A stretch of DNA of 44,606 nt from an uncultured Aeromonadales bacterium (GCA_902776275.1 CACYPI010000012.1:1-44606), one strand, 5' to 3'. Positions 10,530-18,696 are shown, counted from the stretch's first letter. Program-made: numbers and translations. Notes: generated from the letters alone by a model not told the origin.

Positions 10530-11297
10530 ATGGCAGGCAGGAAATCACACAGCCGCGAGCTCGTTTACGGCATCAACCCGGTCATGTCAGCGCTGGAGAC
10601 GGCGCCTGACCGCATCACCGCAGCCTGGGTGGCCAAGGGGCGCGGCGACGACCACCGCATATCGAGGATCGTCGAGGAGCTCGACGCCGCAGGCGTCAGG
10701 GTCCAGCAGGCGCTCCCGCACTTTCTGGACGAGAAGGCCGAAGGCGGCGTCCACCAGGGCGTCATCATCGAGATGCTCGCCGATCCTCCTCTCGGCGAGC
10801 ACGATCTCGAGGACCTGATAGAGGGCGCAGGCCAGGGCAGGCAGCTCTATCTGGTCCTAGACGGCGTCACCGATCCCAGGAACCTGGGCGCCTGCATCCG
10901 CTCGGCCTGGGGTGCCGGCGCCACCGCGGTCATCGTCCCGCGCGACCGCTCGGCCTCGCTCACCCCGGTTGCCCGCAAGGCCGCCGCAGGCGGCGCGACG
11001 GCCGTCCGCTTTGTCGAGGTTACAAACCTTGCGCGCACGCTCGACATGATGCGCGACCACGGAATCGAGGTCGTGGGGCTGGCAGGCGAGGGCAGCGGCG
11101 TGATCTACGAGCATGAGTTCCAGAAGCAGTGCGCCATCGTCATGGGCTCCGAGGAGAGCGGGATGCGCCGCCTGACCCGCGAGAAGTGCGACGCCGTGGT
11201 CCGCATCCCGATGGCCCGGGGCGTCGAGTCGCTCAACGTCTCGGTTGCAGCGGGCATCTCGCTCTTTGAATGCGTGCGCCAGATCGGGCTTGAATAA
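10530..11297 (+). CDS. rlmB: 23S rRNA (guanosine-2251-2'-O)-methyltransferase RlmB
   Basis: RlmB is a SpoU-family (SPOUT, knotted) methyltransferase that adds a methyl group to the 2'-O of G2251 in the 23S rRNA P loop. The 255-residue protein has the N-terminal SpoU substrate-binding domain (LVYGINPVMSAL...GGVHQGV). The catalytic domain carries motif 1 (LDGVTDPRNLGACIRSAWGAG), motif 2 (IVMGSEESGM) and motif 3 (IPMARGVESLNVSVAAGI). A strong AGGAGG lies ahead of ATG 10530, at the very end of rnr. It is the last gene of the operon; the next promoter begins five bases after its stop. Confidence 0.95.
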   Translation: MAGRKSHSRELVYGINPVMSALETAPDRITAAWVAKGRGDDHRISRIVEELDAAGVRVQQALPHFLDEKAEGGVHQGVIIEMLADPPLGEHDLEDLIEGAGQGRQLYLVLDGVTDPRNLGACIRSAWGAGATAVIVPRDRSASLTPVARKAAAGGATAVRFVEVTNLARTLDMMRDHGIEVVGLAGEGSGVIYEHEFQKQCAIVMGSEESGMRRLTREKCDAVVRIPMARGVESLNVSVAAGISLFECVRQIGLE

Positions 11298-11301
11298 GCC
11301 C

Positions 11302-11329
11302 TTGCCACGCGCCTTTCCTAGCGTATAAT
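11302..11329 (+). promoter_or_regulatory. Promoter of the rpsF operon
   Basis: TTGCCA (11302-11307) and TATAAT (11324-11329) are spaced by 16 bases. The predicted start near 11336 gives a leader of about 90 nt before rpsF. Confidence 0.8.
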
Positions 11330-11346
11330 ACTTGCCACTTCAGTCG

Positions 11347-11409
11347 CCCGGGGGAACGCCCCCGGGTTAGCTTCCTTGTCTGGCCATAAGGCTGATATGC
11401 CAGACTTTT
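11347..11409 (+). promoter_or_regulatory. Structured rpsF leader with attenuator-like hairpin
   Basis: Two hairpins are visible. CCCGGGGG (11347-11354), loop AACG and CCCCCGGG (11359-11366) form a perfect 8-bp stem. GTCTGGC (11378-11384) and GCCAGAC (11399-11405) form a 7-bp stem with a 14-base loop followed by TTTT. The second resembles a weak terminator. Binding of the S6-S18 complex to its own leader is known in other bacteria, but I cannot confirm that this leader fits the described motif. Confidence 0.45.
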
Positions 11410-11428
11410 ACCGTAAGGAGCATTTCCA

Positions 11429-11857
11429 ATGCGCAACTACGAAATCGTGTTCCTGGTCCACCCTGACCAGAGCGATCAGGTCCCGGGCATGATCGACCGC
11501 TACAAGGCGGAGATCGAGAAGGACGGCGGCAAAGTCACCCGCCTCGAGAACTGGGGCCGCAGGCAGCTGGCCTACCCCATCCAGAAGCTTCACAAGGCCC
11601 ACTATGTCCTCATCAACTGCGAGGCCTCCGAGGAGACCATCCGCAGCATCGAGAACAACTTCCGCTTCAACGACGCCGTGATCCGCAACCTCATCATCCG
11701 CACCAAGGGTGAAGTCACCGAGGAGTCCCCGATGATGAAGATGCGCGAGGAGCGCCGCCCGCACGAGGAGAACGCCTCGGGCCCGAGGAGCAGGAACGAC
11801 ATCACCGGCCAGGTTCCTTCCGAGGAAGCTGCCCCTGAAGCCCAGGATGCCGAGTAA
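11429..11857 (+). CDS. rpsF: 30S ribosomal protein S6
   Basis: S6 binds 16S rRNA together with S18 in the platform of the small subunit. The 142 residues start with the standard [18 protein letters not shown]. They contain [21 protein letters not shown] and [11 protein letters not shown], then end in a charged, disordered tail. The start is supported by AAGGAG nine bases upstream. It is first in an operon with rpsR and rplI. Confidence 0.98.
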   Translation: MRNYEIVFLVHPDQSDQVPGMIDRYKAEIEKDGGKVTRLENWGRRQLAYPIQKLHKAHYVLINCEASEETIRSIENNFRFNDAVIRNLIIRTKGEVTEESPMMKMREERRPHEENASGPRSRNDITGQVPSEEAAPEAQDAE

Positions 11858-11868
11858 GGAGGATCACC

Positions 11869-12099
11869 ATGGCACGTTATTTCCATCGCCGCAAGTTCAA
11901 CCGCTTCGCAGCTGAAGGCATCACCGAGATCGACTACAAGGACGTGGCCCTTCTGAAGAACTACGTCACCGAGTCCGGCAAGATCGTTCCGAGCCGCATC
12001 ACCGGCACCAGCGCTAAATATCAGCGCCAGCTGGCCACCGCCATCAAGCGCGCCCGCTACCTGGCTCTTCTGCCTTACACTGATCTGCAGGGCCGTTAA
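11869..12099 (+). CDS. rpsR: 30S ribosomal protein S18
   Basis: S18 forms a heterodimer with S6 on the 30S platform. The 76-residue sequence ([13 protein letters not shown]..., [32 protein letters not shown]) is full length and typical. AAGGAGG precedes the start. Only 11 bases separate it from rpsF. priB, which in E. coli and many gammaproteobacteria lies between rpsF and rpsR, is absent here. Confidence 0.98.
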   Translation: MARYFHRRKFNRFAAEGITEIDYKDVALLKNYVTESGKIVPSRITGTSAKYQRQLATAIKRARYLALLPYTDLQGR

Positions 12100-12112
12100 T
12101 TAGGAGTCAAAA

Positions 12113-12565
12113 ATGGAAGTTATCCTGTTAGACAAGATCGGCCGCCTAGGCGGTCTGGGCGACAAGGTCAAGGTCAAGAACGGCTTCGCCCGCAATTTCC
12201 TCCTTCCCAACAAGAAGGCTGTCCGCGCCACCAAGGAGAACCTCGAGAAGTTCGAGGCCCAGCGCGCCGAGCTCGAGGCCAAGATCGCCGGCGAGCTGAA
12301 GGCTGCGCAGGATCGCGCCGCCAAGCTCGAGGAGATCGGCAAGTTCACCATCGAGGCCCTGGCCGGCGATGAAGGCAAGCTGTTCGGTTCCGTTGGCACC
12401 CGCGACATCGCCGAGGTCATCACCAAGGGCGGCATCGAGGTCCACAAGAGCGAGATCCGCCTCCCCGAGGGCGTCCTCCGCTCCACCGGCGACTACCAGA
12501 TCTCGATCCAGCTTCATCCTGACGTCAAGACCGAGGTCACCATCTCGATCGTTCCCCAGGCCTGA
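12113..12565 (+). CDS. rplI: 50S ribosomal protein L9
   Basis: L9 is a two-domain protein joined by a long helix at the base of the L1 stalk. The 150 residues include the N-terminal domain ([36 protein letters not shown]) and the connecting helix. The C-terminal domain ([15 protein letters not shown]) is also present. AGGAG sits seven bases ahead of the ATG. It is the last gene of the rpsF operon and is followed by two hairpins. Confidence 0.98.
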   Translation: MEVILLDKIGRLGGLGDKVKVKNGFARNFLLPNKKAVRATKENLEKFEAQRAELEAKIAGELKAAQDRAAKLEEIGKFTIEALAGDEGKLFGSVGTRDIAEVITKGGIEVHKSEIRLPEGVLRSTGDYQISIQLHPDVKTEVTISIVPQA

Positions 12566-12576
12566 TCCTGGAAATG

Positions 12577-12628
12577 TGCGGCGTGACGCCGCATGAACAA
12601 GGGCCGCGGATCCAAATCCGCGGCCCTT
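12577..12628 (+). terminator. Double hairpin after rplI
   Basis: TGCGGCG/CGCCGCA with loop TGA (12577-12593) is followed by a perfect 13-bp stem, AAGGGCCGCGGAT / ATCCGCGGCCCTT (12599-12628), with loop CCAA. There is almost no T run, so it may act as a pause, processing or 3'-end stabilising structure as much as a terminator. Confidence 0.6.
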
Positions 12629-12671
12629 GCCGTATCATGTCTACATTGTTTTAAAACAGGAATACTGACTG

Positions 12672-13523
12672 ATGCAGATCCTCGATCCAAACGCGCCCAA
12701 GCCATTCATCAAGTGGGTGGGCGGCAAGCGCCGCTCGCTGCCTGTGCTCCTAAGCTACGTCCCGGACGTTGTGGACACCTATGTCGAGCCTTTCGTCGGA
12801 GGCGGCGCAATGTTCTTTGCCATGAAGTTCCGCCGCGCGGTGATCAACGACTGCAACGAGGAGCTCATCTGCGCCTACAAGGCCATCAGGGACAACCTCG
12901 AGGAGCTCAAGTCCATGCTCAAGTCCTTCCGCTACGACAAGGACATGTTCATGGAGGTGAGGAGCTGGGATCACGATCCTGCCTTCAGGACCTCCAGGAG
13001 CGTAGTCGAGCGCGGCGCCAGGCTCATCTACCTGCTTAAGACCTGCTTCAACGGCCTCTACCGCGTCAACAAGAAGAACTACTTCAACACACCGTTCGGC
13101 AAGATCGTAAAACCCAATTACTGCGACGAGCCAGCGCTCGAGGCCTGCCACAGGTTCCTAAACGAGAAGGAAGTCGAAATCTGCTGCCAGGACTACGGCT
13201 CACTCTTGGACGAGGGCAAGATCCCCGACAACGCCTTCGTCTACCTCGATCCGCCCTACGCTCCGCTCACCCAGACCTCGTCTTTCACCTCCTACGCCAC
13301 TGGCGGCTGGGATGATGAGGATCAGGCTCACCTGCGCGACTTCTGCCGCGAGCTCGACGAGCGCGGGATCCGCTTTCTGGAGTCAAACTCCACGGCCCCG
13401 CTGTGCTTTGAGCTCTACAAGGAGTTCAAGATAAGCACGCTCGACGCCAAGCGTTACATCAACTCGGTTGGAAGCAAGCGCGGGGCGATCAAGGAACTGG
13501 TCATCACGAACTTCGATAACTGA
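12672..13523 (+). CDS. dam: DNA adenine methyltransferase, Dam family
   Basis: The product is an N6-adenine methyltransferase of the D12/Dam class, in which family members methylate GATC for mismatch repair strand choice and replication timing. SAM-binding motif I appears as FIKWVGGK (residues 12-19) and VEPFVGGGA, and the catalytic motif IV is DPPY (193-196). NGLYRVNKKNYFNTPFGK and YAPLTQTSSFTSY match the Dam pattern. Length (283) is normal. GATC specificity is inferred from the family, not shown. It lies between the ribosomal operon and a glycosyltransferase, not near aroB or rpe as in enterics. No strong promoter of its own is visible. Confidence 0.9.
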   Translation: MQILDPNAPKPFIKWVGGKRRSLPVLLSYVPDVVDTYVEPFVGGGAMFFAMKFRRAVINDCNEELICAYKAIRDNLEELKSMLKSFRYDKDMFMEVRSWDHDPAFRTSRSVVERGARLIYLLKTCFNGLYRVNKKNYFNTPFGKIVKPNYCDEPALEACHRFLNEKEVEICCQDYGSLLDEGKIPDNAFVYLDPPYAPLTQTSSFTSYATGGWDDEDQAHLRDFCRELDERGIRFLESNSTAPLCFELYKEFKISTLDAKRYINSVGSKRGAIKELVITNFDN

Positions 13524-13529
13524 GGGATC

Positions 13530-14150
13530 ATGAAAAGCATCGCACTTTGCAAGAACATCGAGGTGCTGTTCGCGCTTCCCCGCTTTGCTGCGAAGAAGGC
13601 AATGCAGGCGCTGGGCCTTGCACGCGCGCCAGGCTACGAGCCCAAGCGCGTCCTGGTCGCCTGCATCGCCCACATGGGCGACACGCTCTGCGCGTTGCCG
13701 GCTCTGCACGCATTGCGCTGCGCCTGGCCGCACGCGCGGATCTTCCTGACTTGTCCAGGCGCGCTGGCGTCCTTCATAAGGCGCGCTCCCTTCGGGATCA
13801 CCCCTTTGGTCATGGACGACGCCGATCCGTTGAAACTCCTCAAGGCCCTTGTCTTGCAGCGTCACTTCGACGAGGGATTCGTGATCTGGCACCGCCGCGA
13901 CGTTCTGCTGGCGCAGGCGCTGGGCTGCTGCCGGATCACGGCCTTCAAGGGCTTTTCAAAGGGGATCTACACGCGCCTTATCGACGAGGAGCGCCCTGAG
14001 CCTGCCTGCCTCAATTTAGAGGAGAGGATCTGCTCGATGTTCGGAGGCGCGCCTTCCAATGAGCGTGGCGGCAGCGCGCAAACGGCGGGTGCACGAGCAG
14101 GAATAACAGGAATGAAGATGACGCAGCTTGGGGGGGGTAGATCATTGTAA
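13530..14150 (+). CDS. Glycosyltransferase family 9 (heptosyltransferase-like), N-terminal part
   Basis: This 206-residue frame carries the N-terminal half of a GT9 (heptosyltransferase I/II-like) enzyme, a family that adds heptose or related sugars to lipopolysaccharide core. The first Rossmann-like domain is recognisable in RVLVACIAHMGDTLCALPAL and ARIFLTCPGALASFIRRAP. The frame then passes through a Gly/Ala-rich stretch and ends soon after a run of eight G (14130-14137), at TAA 14148. The C-terminal donor-binding half continues in the +1 frame from 14128. Loss of one G would fuse them into a protein of about 415 residues. It starts six bases after dam. As sequenced the protein is truncated; phase variation or a sequencing error are both possible. 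Confidence 0.75.
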   Translation: MKSIALCKNIEVLFALPRFAAKKAMQALGLARAPGYEPKRVLVACIAHMGDTLCALPALHALRCAWPHARIFLTCPGALASFIRRAPFGITPLVMDDADPLKLLKALVLQRHFDEGFVIWHRRDVLLAQALGCCRITAFKGFSKGIYTRLIDEERPEPACLNLEERICSMFGGAPSNERGGSAQTAGARAGITGMKMTQLGGGRSL

Positions 14151-14778
14151 TTTAAATAAAATTCCATGCCGTTTTATCCTTTCTGACTGGTACCCTGAGC
14201 TCTCATTTCCAAGAAGGCGCAACCAGAACGTCTTCTTGCAGCTAGGCGCCAAGTCAGGTGCCAGGCTCCTTCCCCCAGCTTGCTGGCAGCGTATCGCAAG
14301 CCTGGCCTCATCCCTCGGCTTCCACGTGATCCTAAGCGGCGAGCGCTCGGACGCCCGCATCGCCGACGTTGTCGATCCCAAAAGGCGCCTTGAGCGCGCG
14401 CTCGGGCGCTTCAGTCTCGATGAGCTTGCCCTCGAGCTTGCCAAGTCCGCGCTGCTTGTCACGGTGGACACCGGGATCATGCACCTTGCCAAGTTCACCG
14501 GAGTGCCGGTGGTGGCGCTGCTCGCAGGCACGCCATGCGAGCGCGTCAGGCCCTCCTTGTATTTTGAAAACTGCCCGTTCCATGCCTTCCAGGCTGACGT
14601 GAAGTGCGAGCGCAAGAACCCCTCGTGCAGTGCGCTTTTGCGCTTCTGCCTGCAAGTCGAGGACGGCTACTCGCGCTGCATGCGGCAGCTGCCGATGGAG
14701 GGGATCCTCTCGTGCATCGAGGGGATCCTCAAGGGAGAGTCAGGGCCTAGAAGCGCTTGCCGAACGGGCGCCAGTTGA
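14128..14778 (+). CDS. Glycosyltransferase family 9, C-terminal part (frameshifted)
   Basis: This frame holds the C-terminal half of the GT9 enzyme: FLQLGAKSGARLLPP, the glycan-donor motif VTVDTGIMHLAKFTGVPVVAL, and a Cys-rich end similar to other heptosyltransferases. Its only possible start near the G run is TTG 14128, with no ribosome binding site, so it is unlikely to be made on its own. It could be reached by slippage on the G8 run. Its first 15 codons are AT-rich, unlike the rest. The 3' end overlaps the convergent cca gene by 32 bases. Confidence 0.7.
   Translation: MGGVDHCNLNKIPCRFILSDWYPELSFPRRRNQNVFLQLGAKSGARLLPPACWQRIASLASSLGFHVILSGERSDARIADVVDPKRRLERALGRFSLDELALELAKSALLVTVDTGIMHLAKFTGVPVVALLAGTPCERVRPSLYFENCPFHAFQADVKCERKNPSCSALLRFCLQVEDGYSRCMRQLPMEGILSCIEGILKGESGPRSACRTGAS
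14130..14137 (+). repeat. Run of eight G at the frameshift point
   Basis: Eight consecutive G lie exactly where the two halves of the GT9 gene change frame. Seven or ten G would give one open frame. Such tracts are typical of slipped-strand phase variation in surface-polysaccharide genes, and are also common places for sequencing errors. Confidence 0.85.
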
Positions 14779-16093
14779 TGTCGCCTTCAGGCGGCATCTC
14801 GTTTGCAGAGTCGTCAAGCTCGGACTTGGGCAGGGTCTTGAGGTACTCCGCCGTGAGCGCGATGCGCTTGCGGCGCATCTGCTCGCGGATCTCAGGGCCC
14901 TTGAACCCCGCCTTCACGAACTCCTCGGCCGTGACGTTGCGCAAGAGTGCAAAGAGCCCCAGCACGTAGTCGGCGCGCGGGAAGGGGCGGTTGCTGAACC
15001 CAAGGCGCCCTAGGAAGTCGCACTTGCAGCACAGCACCCAGGGTTTGACTATCGACGGGTTGCGCCAGGCGTCAAGCTCGTCGAAGAGCGTCACCAGGCC
15101 CTCGGGGCCGCCGCGGTAGACGTGGTGCATCTCCGAGTGGTAGCGCACTACGCGGAAGGCGAAGTTCTCATACTCCTTGGGCACCTTGAGCCTCATGCAC
15201 AACTCGCGCAGCGGCTGCACGCCCAGGAGGTGGTGGAGGCGGTGGTGCGGCCACTCGGTGACCGGGGTGCGCCCCTTGCCGAGATCGTGGCAGAGCATCG
15301 CAAAGCGCGTCACCGGATCCTCGGTCTCCGCGCTCACGCGGGCGATGGTCAGGCAGGTGTGGACGCCAGAGTCGATCTCAGGGTGCCAGCGCTTGGGCCC
15401 GGGCACGCCGTAGAGTGCGTCGACCTCGGGGAGCACGTAGCGCAGCGCCCCGCAGTCGCGAAGCGTCTCGATGAAGATCTCGGGGTTCATCGTGCAAAGC
15501 GCCCTCTGCAGCTCCTGCCACACCCGCTCGGGAGTGAGCGAGCACAGCTCCCCGGACTCGGCCATGTCGCGCATGAGCTTGAGCGTCTCGGGGGCCACCT
15601 TGAAGCCTAAGTTGTAGTAGCGCGCGGCAAAGCGCGCCACGCGCAGCACGCGCAGCGGATCCTCGGTGAAGGCTGGGGAGACGTGGCGGAGCACGCGGTC
15701 GTCGAGATCCTTGAGGCCGCCGTAGGGATCGATGACCTGATCGCGGGTGAACGAGGGATCTACCTGCCTGCCGTCCGCATCAAGATGCGCCTCCACCGCC
15801 ATCGCGTTGATGGTGAGGTCGCGGCGCTTCAAGTCCTCCTCGAGCGTTATGGAATCATTGAAGTCGCACTTGAACCCCAGGTAGCCGCGCCCGTTCTTGC
15901 GCTCGGTGCGGGCCAGGGCGTACTCCTCGCCGGTCTTTGGGTGCAGGAACACCGGAAAGTCGTGGCCCACCTGCTTGAAGCCGGCCTTGAGCATGGCCTG
16001 CGGCGTGGCACCCACGACCACGAAGTCGGTGTCGGACACTGTGCTTCCCAAAAGCGGATCCCTGACTGCCCCGCCAACCTTGTAGATCTTCAC
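14747..16093 (-). CDS. cca: CCA-adding tRNA nucleotidyltransferase
   Basis: This enzyme builds or repairs the 3'-CCA of tRNAs without a template. The long gammaproteobacterial form also has an HD phosphohydrolase domain. The nucleotidyltransferase head shows KVGGAVRDPLLG and the metal-binding DTDF. TLEEDLKRRDLTINAMA, EDPLRVLRVARFAARY and LTPERVWQE follow, then the HD region with GVHTCLT and CHDLGKG. I take GTG 16093 as the start: TGGAGG lies five bases before it and the protein then begins MKIYKVGGAVRD like its relatives. A TTG at 16111 would add six residues. The tRNAs in this window already encode CCA, so repair is the likely main role here. Confidence 0.95.
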   Translation of the reverse strand: MKIYKVGGAVRDPLLGSTVSDTDFVVVGATPQAMLKAGFKQVGHDFPVFLHPKTGEEYALARTERKNGRGYLGFKCDFNDSITLEEDLKRRDLTINAMAVEAHLDADGRQVDPSFTRDQVIDPYGGLKDLDDRVLRHVSPAFTEDPLRVLRVARFAARYYNLGFKVAPETLKLMRDMAESGELCSLTPERVWQELQRALCTMNPEIFIETLRDCGALRYVLPEVDALYGVPGPKRWHPEIDSGVHTCLTIARVSAETEDPVTRFAMLCHDLGKGRTPVTEWPHHRLHHLLGVQPLRELCMRLKVPKEYENFAFRVVRYHSEMHHVYRGGPEGLVTLFDELDAWRNPSIVKPWVLCCKCDFLGRLGFSNRPFPRADYVLGLFALLRNVTAEEFVKAGFKGPEIREQMRRKRIALTAEYLKTLPKSELDDSANEMPPEGDINWRPFGKRF

Positions 16094-16136
16094 GGCAACC
16101 TCCAGCGGCAAGACCCGGGGGGCGTGGCGCCCCGTT

Positions 16137-16166
16137 TTGATCGGGTTTTGGCCGATGATGTATCAT
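16137..16166 (+). promoter_or_regulatory. Candidate promoter of the ExeA-like operon
   Basis: TTGATC (16137-16142) and TATCAT (16161-16166) are 18 bases apart in the spacer between divergent cca and the ATPase gene. The matches are moderate, and the leader to 16313 would be about 140 nt with no recognisable structure. Confidence 0.35.
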
Positions 16167-16312
16167 CTACCAGTATTATCGCATACGGATGCCCGGGGCA
16201 AGGCGCGCAGAAGGCACGGATTTCCCGATGTTTTTGTATGCAAGAACCAGCGGCAGGACGGATGTCGCGCACGATCGCCCGCCCCTGCCATCAAGCGCTT
16301 GCCTGATCCCAA

Positions 16313-18217
16313 ATGTACGAAACATACTTCTCGCTCACCGAGGCCCCGTTCGACGGCCTGCCCGACGAGCGCTTCTACTATGTTGGAAGCGCCCAGAAGC
16401 AGGCCTTGGGCCTGCTCAAGGAGCAGCTGTCGCGCCAGGGATCGATGTGCGTGCTCCAGGGCCCCTCGGGATCTGGCAAGACCACGCTCGTGCGCATGCT
16501 CATCCGCACGCTGCCCCAGCGCATGAGGATCATCGCCATCGACGATCCGCGCCTGAACCCCCACCTGCTGCTGGCCACCGTGCTGCGCGCCTGCGGCGTG
16601 GCGGCGACCTCGCTTGAGGCGGTGGCCGAGCTTACCTTCAGGCTCAGGCAGATGCTCGACAATCCGGCGCGCGACGACGAGCTCGTCACCGTGATCATCG
16701 ACGAGGCCCAGGGGCTCTCCGACGAGACGCTCGAGCAGGTCAGGCTCATGAGCAACATCGAAGGGTCCACGGGGAGGAGGGTGAACTTCCTCTTAGTCGG
16801 GCAGGAGCAGCTTTCCAAGCGGATCCAGCGCCCCTCGATGAAGATGTTCTACTCGCGCGTGAGGGCCTTCGCGACCATACCAGCGCTCAAGCGCGACGAG
16901 GTCCAGGCCTACATCTCCTTCAGGCTCCAGCAGGCGGGGTGCCACGAGCCGCTCTTCACGCAGAACGCCATCTCCGAGATCTACAAGGGATCGCACGGGC
17001 TCCCCAGGCTCATCAATTCCATAGCCGACGAGGCGCTGTCCATTGCCTGCCACCAGAACCGCCGCCAGGTGAGCGGCAGGATGGTGCGCAGGGCCGTGGG
17101 GCTGGTGCGCCACGGGCACGCCGGGATCATGGTGCGGGCGGCGAGGATCATGCGCAAGGCCGCGCGCGCGGCGGTATACCGCCTGCCCTTCCTGGCGCTT
17201 GGGGCTGCTCTCTCCTGCGCCGCCTTCGCCGCGGCTTGGTGGCTCTTTCCCAAGAGCCCCTCGCTTGAGCAGGTTTCAGCCGCGCTGAACTCCAAGGCCG
17301 CGGTGAAGGAGGCGGCCGACGGCTACTTCCGCGCCCGCTCCCACGCGCTCTCAAGGCAGGGCAGGGAGACCGGGATCTTCTTCTCCTGCCGCGCGCAGTC
17401 GCTCTTCAAGTCAGACTCGGTCTCCTCGCTCATCGGGATCTGGGGCTACCAGCGCAAGGACGGGAGCCCTGCGCAGTGCTCCGATCTCAAGGGCACGGCG
17501 CTTGAGTGCCATGACCGCGCCGGATCCTTAGACGAGGTGCTCGACTCCGACCGCCCGGCGGTGCTGCATATGCGCGACGAGAACCTCACCCCATACTACG
17601 CGGTGCTCCTGAAGTCTGGGAAGGACGGCTGGCGGCTGCTCATGGGCGATCGCATCTTCGACGTCAAGCAGCAGTTCGTGAGGGCCGAGTACGACGGGGC
17701 CTACTTGCAGATCCTGCCGCGCCACCGCTTCTTCCTTGAGAAGGCCCCGTCGTTCCAGAAGGCAAGGCAGGCAGGCCTCCTTTCCGAGCTTGAGTGCGCG
17801 CTCAAGGTGGGCGATGGCTCTGTCAAGACCGCGTCCATGTACTCCCAGGCGCTCGATGCCTTCAAGTTCAGGTTCAAGGATGCGCCTTCCCGCCTCATGG
17901 CGCTCGACCGCTGCTCGGACGAGGGGCCGCGCCTCTCCCGCGACGACGGGAGGCCTGAGGACGGCAGCGACGATGAGGACGACGACGAGGCGCAAAATGC
18001 CGATGAGTCCGCCCAGCAGGGCGCACCTGCCGCCGCAAAGGATGCCCCCGATGCCGCGCAGGATGGCCAGGATGCCAAGGCCGGGAAGCAGGATGCAAAG
18101 GATGGCGCGCCTGAGGCCAAGCCCTCCTCCAAGGCCCAGGATGATGGCGCCAAGGATGCAGGCCAGGGCGGTGGCGGCAAGGCCGCGGCCGCAGCTGCGC
18201 CGGAGGATGGCAAGTGA
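16313..18217 (+). CDS. ExeA/GspA-like membrane AAA ATPase with acidic tail
   Basis: The N-terminal 250 residues form an ExeA-type AAA domain (start MYETYFSLTEAPFDGLPD, Walker A GPSGSGKTT near residue 50, Walker B VTVIIDEAQGLS). One membrane segment lies near residues 285-312. The periplasmic part has the C39-like fold remnant seen in GspA (ALECHDRAGSLDEVLDSDRP, YYAVLLKSGKDGWRLLMGD). In Aeromonas, ExeA acts with ExeB to place the type II secretin through peptidoglycan. Here the usual peptidoglycan-binding domain is not recognisable. The last roughly 95 residues are a low-complexity Asp/Ala/Lys/Gln tail. No other type II secretion genes are in the window. The next gene overlaps by four bases. 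No clear Shine-Dalgarno precedes the ATG. Family assignment is firm, function less so. Confidence 0.75.
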   Translation: MYETYFSLTEAPFDGLPDERFYYVGSAQKQALGLLKEQLSRQGSMCVLQGPSGSGKTTLVRMLIRTLPQRMRIIAIDDPRLNPHLLLATVLRACGVAATSLEAVAELTFRLRQMLDNPARDDELVTVIIDEAQGLSDETLEQVRLMSNIEGSTGRRVNFLLVGQEQLSKRIQRPSMKMFYSRVRAFATIPALKRDEVQAYISFRLQQAGCHEPLFTQNAISEIYKGSHGLPRLINSIADEALSIACHQNRRQVSGRMVRRAVGLVRHGHAGIMVRAARIMRKAARAAVYRLPFLALGAALSCAAFAAAWWLFPKSPSLEQVSAALNSKAAVKEAADGYFRARSHALSRQGRETGIFFSCRAQSLFKSDSVSSLIGIWGYQRKDGSPAQCSDLKGTALECHDRAGSLDEVLDSDRPAVLHMRDENLTPYYAVLLKSGKDGWRLLMGDRIFDVKQQFVRAEYDGAYLQILPRHRFFLEKAPSFQKARQAGLLSELECALKVGDGSVKTASMYSQALDAFKFRFKDAPSRLMALDRCSDEGPRLSRDDGRPEDGSDDEDDDEAQNADESAQQGAPAAAKDAPDAAQDGQDAKAGKQDAKDGAPEAKPSSKAQDDGAKDAGQGGGGKAAAAAAPEDGK

Positions 18218-18696
18218 CGTTCCGCAAGGCCGCGCTGGGCGTCCTGGGCGCTGCGCGCAAGGCAGTGCTGCGCGCAGCCGGCATGCGCCCGCCCCTCCTG
18301 TCGCTGCTTGAGACCGCGCTCTTTGGCATGGTCTTCACGGCGCTGGGCCTCGGCGCCTTCTCCGTTTGGGTCGAGTACTCGTGCGCCAAGGTCGAGGATC
18401 GGGCAGCCGCGCTGGTCTCCGAGAGGCTCACCAACGACGCGCGCATCTACGAGGCCCAGCTGGGGGCGCTGCGCAGATCGGACGAGCAGATAATCCAAAA
18501 GGGCGCGGGGCCCTCCTCTGTCTTAAGGCTTGACGAGGCGGCGCTGCGCGGATTGGGGCCTGAGGATCTGGCGCTGCCAGAGGAGCATCCGCTAGTGCGC
18601 GCCAAGGCCCAGCAGCTGCGCTTGGGGCGCGATGTGAGCGCCTTCAGGCTCGTGGCGCTGCCATCTGAGAAGCAGGGCGGCCGGAAGGCGCGCTGA
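18214..18696 (+). CDS. Small single-pass membrane protein, partner of the ExeA-like ATPase
   Basis: The 160-residue product starts at GTG 18214, overlapping the stop of the ATPase gene (GTGA), so the two are translationally coupled. It has a basic N terminus, one membrane segment at about residues 29-50, and an extracytoplasmic region with a charged helix and no recognised domain. Its position matches exeB/gspB, the partner of exeA, but I see no sequence feature that proves this. An alternative is an unrelated membrane protein. Confidence 0.55.
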   Translation: MTFRKAALGVLGAARKAVLRAAGMRPPLLSLLETALFGMVFTALGLGAFSVWVEYSCAKVEDRAAALVSERLTNDARIYEAQLGALRRSDEQIIQKGAGPSSVLRLDEAALRGLGPEDLALPEEHPLVRAKAQQLRLGRDVSAFRLVALPSEKQGGRKAR

